DNA from: Saccharomycopsis fibuligera x Saccharomycopsis cf. fibuligera
Taxonomy: Eukaryota; Ascomycota; Saccharomycetes; Ascoideales; Saccharomycopsidaceae
Assembly: GCA_001936135.1 (NCBI GenBank)
Contig: CP012817.1
Coordinates: 186,001 to 250,000 of the forward strand
Length of the DNA stretch: 64,000 bases
Direction of reading: 5' to 3'
Shown: one piece after another, positions 61,998 to 64,000 of the stretch
Position numbering within the stretch: position 1 is the stretch's first letter
How the letters are laid out: each line of letters begins with the position of its first letter
Position numbers and translations under genes: made by a program
The notes under the pieces: generated by a model
Databases searched by the model: none
The model's input: the letters and a program-made list of their open reading frames with translations, nothing else
Told to the model about the DNA's origin: nothing

Positions 61998-63839
61998 ATG
62001 TTGAATTACTCCCATATTGCCTCTTTGTCTGCTGAAAGAAATGAGAAAGCATACTCAGAACACTCGTCGTCTGGACTCAGAAATTTACCACATTTACAGC
62101 CACAGTACAACCATCAATCTCAAACTAGCGACAATCTCAACGATTCTTCGGAGTTACTCAGACGCCTAGGTGATCAACGGACAATTGACAAAAATATCTG
62201 CAAAAATAACCCAACAAACTTTAGTCTCTTTGAACAAAACCTAAACAAGTTAAGTGATGATGGCAGACCTTCTTATTTGAGTATCAACAATGACTTTTCG
62301 TATCCATTTGGGTCTCCTCTTGAATCAGTTAAACCTGTTTTACCCGTCGATTTAACATCCAGTACGCCAACAAGTGCATTTAACTACTCTCCCAACAATG
62401 GATACATGGGCAGTCCATTGCTAATGTCTCCCGAATACCCTGTGTACAAAGCAAGCCTTTCCCCACAATTTGTTAGCAGCCCACATCCGCCTCCACAACC
62501 ACAACCACAATCACAGCATCATCAACAGAGTCATATTCAATATTTTGCTGATGCTCAACGTTACAAGCCTACTCAAGAAATTCCTTGCCTCTACCAAGTA
62601 CCAAGGTTTCAAAACATTTACCAAGACCCGACAGGTTTTAATGCACATAGAAACAGTCAGTCTGATGCTGGAATATTGCAACCAGCAAACACTAATGAAT
62701 ATCATAGGGGATTTATGAGCAAAAGAACCTCTAGTGGTGACAGTTCCTTAGCAAGAAGAAAGTCTAATTCACAAAGCCAGTTCAACTATCGCATTATTTT
62801 GAATCAAGACTCTGACTACGATTGGAATGAAATTGTATCTCGAATTGTTAATGACAATGAGCAACAAGCATCGATATTTCTACAGCAAAAATTGAAAATT
62901 GCTAATCCTATTATAAAGCAAAAAATTTACGATGCAATGTCTTTTAAAGCCCTTGCATTGATGGTGAATCGATTTGGTAATTTCTTAATTCAAAGAGCTC
63001 TTGAAAACGGCAGCGAAGAACAGATTACTCAAATTACGAACAATGTTGTATGCAATGTTGTACAACTCGCTACCGATCCGTATGGATGTCATGTTATTCA
63101 AAAAGCGTTGGATTTTACCGGTTCAGCTTTCAAACGATTGATTACGGAAGAAATGCTTTCTGATATTGACAATACAATTACCCAACGATATGCTTGCCAT
63201 ATATGGCAAAAGCTTATCGAAACAAATTGGGATGACCAAGGGAGCCAAAAGCCTATTGATATAATCCCTATTTTGAATAAAGAGTTACATGGCCAATGGA
63301 AAAATCTTTCGCTGAATGCCTTCGGAAGCTTAGTGGTGCAAACAATCTTAGAAAATTGTAGCAATAATAGCATGTCAACAGAGATTGGATGCGTGGAAGA
63401 AATTATATTAAATTTAAAAGAGTTGATTTGTGGCCAGTGGGGTAACTGGGTAGTACAACATTTACTGGAATATGGGCAAGAAGCACATCAACAACAGGTG
63501 ATTGATCATATTTTGGACCATGCAACAGAGTACAGTATGGATCAATACGGTGCCAGTGTCATTGAAAAAATGTTCAAGACAGGCAATGTGTCGTTTATTA
63601 TTCAAAGCTATCTGGATCGTGTTTGCGTTAAGGCTCCAGGGAAAACCAGAGTTGCATTGGTGGATATTGCTGCTAACATTCATGGCAGCTTTTTGGTGCA
63701 ATACATTTTCAAAAAAGGGCTTCCTCAACATAGGCAACAAGTGGTGCAGCAGTTGAAAAGACATATGGTATTTTTGAGAAGTTCCAAATGGGGATGCAGA
63801 TGTGTATGGTTGATGAGTGAAACTGGCGTTGAAGGGTAA
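61998..63839 (+). CDS. PUF-domain RNA-binding protein (SPAC6G9.14/Puf1 type)
   Basis: The 613-residue protein starts at the ATG opening MLNYSHIASL. A Gln/Pro/His-rich N-terminal half is followed by eight pumilio repeats from about residue 290: FGNFLIQRAL, YGCHVIQKAL, YACHIWQKLIE, FGSLVVQTILEN, WGNWVVQHLLEYG, YGASVIEKMF, HGSFLVQYIF and SKWGCRCVWL. PUF proteins bind 3' UTR elements through residues in these repeats and repress or localise mRNAs. The unusual HxWQ in repeat 3 and WGNWVVQH in repeat 5 resemble the fission-yeast SPAC6G9.14 group rather than Puf3, Puf4, Puf5 or Puf6. Target mRNAs are not readable from the sequence. Complete. Confidence 0.88.
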   Translation: MLNYSHIASLSAERNEKAYSEHSSSGLRNLPHLQPQYNHQSQTSDNLNDSSELLRRLGDQRTIDKNICKNNPTNFSLFEQNLNKLSDDGRPSYLSINNDFSYPFGSPLESVKPVLPVDLTSSTPTSAFNYSPNNGYMGSPLLMSPEYPVYKASLSPQFVSSPHPPPQPQPQSQHHQQSHIQYFADAQRYKPTQEIPCLYQVPRFQNIYQDPTGFNAHRNSQSDAGILQPANTNEYHRGFMSKRTSSGDSSLARRKSNSQSQFNYRIILNQDSDYDWNEIVSRIVNDNEQQASIFLQQKLKIANPIIKQKIYDAMSFKALALMVNRFGNFLIQRALENGSEEQITQITNNVVCNVVQLATDPYGCHVIQKALDFTGSAFKRLITEEMLSDIDNTITQRYACHIWQKLIETNWDDQGSQKPIDIIPILNKELHGQWKNLSLNAFGSLVVQTILENCSNNSMSTEIGCVEEIILNLKELICGQWGNWVVQHLLEYGQEAHQQQVIDHILDHATEYSMDQYGASVIEKMFKTGNVSFIIQSYLDRVCVKAPGKTRVALVDIAANIHGSFLVQYIFKKGLPQHRQQVVQQLKRHMVFLRSSKWGCRCVWLMSETGVEG

Positions 63840-64000
63840 TTATTACATCTATAGACAAAAAAAATACAAAAAAATAAACACCAAAAATATAATAAAGTTG
63901 ACGAATACTTCATATAATATCTTCTTTACAGTATACCAGTGTAGCTGTAGTTCATGTTTCTCCAATCCGCCGAGATGCAGAGGCTCCGGTAGCGCGCGTA

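Overview
This is nuclear DNA of a budding yeast (Saccharomycotina) outside the Saccharomycetaceae. The protein genes are compact and nearly all yeast-like: DBP5, a Pkh kinase, SAC6, SRC1/HEH1, MSB1, ECM38, RNR1, RPO41, RPL32 and ROX3/MED19. Introns are short, sit near gene 5' ends and carry GTATGT-type donors and TACTAAC branch sites. All three tRNA genes seen are split. Many intergenic regions carry A or T runs of 20-54 bases. Two conserved positions (RPO41 and the PUF gene) suggest CUG is read as leucine. A PUF protein of the fission-yeast SPAC6G9.14 type and a LigB dioxygenase argue against Saccharomyces sensu lato. I cannot name the genus.

Layout: 0-11 kb holds DBP5, a PDK1/Pkh kinase, an LTR-laden tRNA-Ile locus, a SET-domain gene, a Bem46-type hydrolase and tRNA-Arg. 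11-15 kb is gene-poor, with LTR-like relics, a (AGT)13 array, a small C2H2 zinc-finger gene and a GC-rich divergent promoter in front of SAC6. 15-31 kb holds SAC6 (two introns), SRC1/HEH1 (alternative splice site conserved, but an in-frame stop in the HEH motif), an MSB1-like gene, gamma-glutamyltransferase and a hotdog thioesterase. 31-34 kb is a second gene-poor stretch with relic repeats and a Ty3-like solo LTR exactly 17 bp from tRNA-Tyr. 34-47 kb holds RNR1 with MCB boxes, a LigB dioxygenase, mitochondrial RNA polymerase, RPL32 with a probable leader intron, and MED19. 47-64 kb holds a large C2H2 transcription factor, a SulP transporter in a GC-rich block, a large low-complexity protein and a PUF RNA-binding protein.

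The genes are mostly unrelated housekeeping functions, as expected for a yeast chromosome; no operon-like or defence-like system is evident. The most interesting points are the SRC1 splicing architecture and its interrupted HEH exon, the conserved 17-bp spacing of sigma-like LTRs from Pol III genes, introns in tRNA-Arg(ACG) and tRNA-Ile(AAU), the lost zinc-ligand cysteine of the SET protein, and the sharply bounded GC-rich segment at 51.6-56.4 kb. I found no convincing novel multi-gene system.
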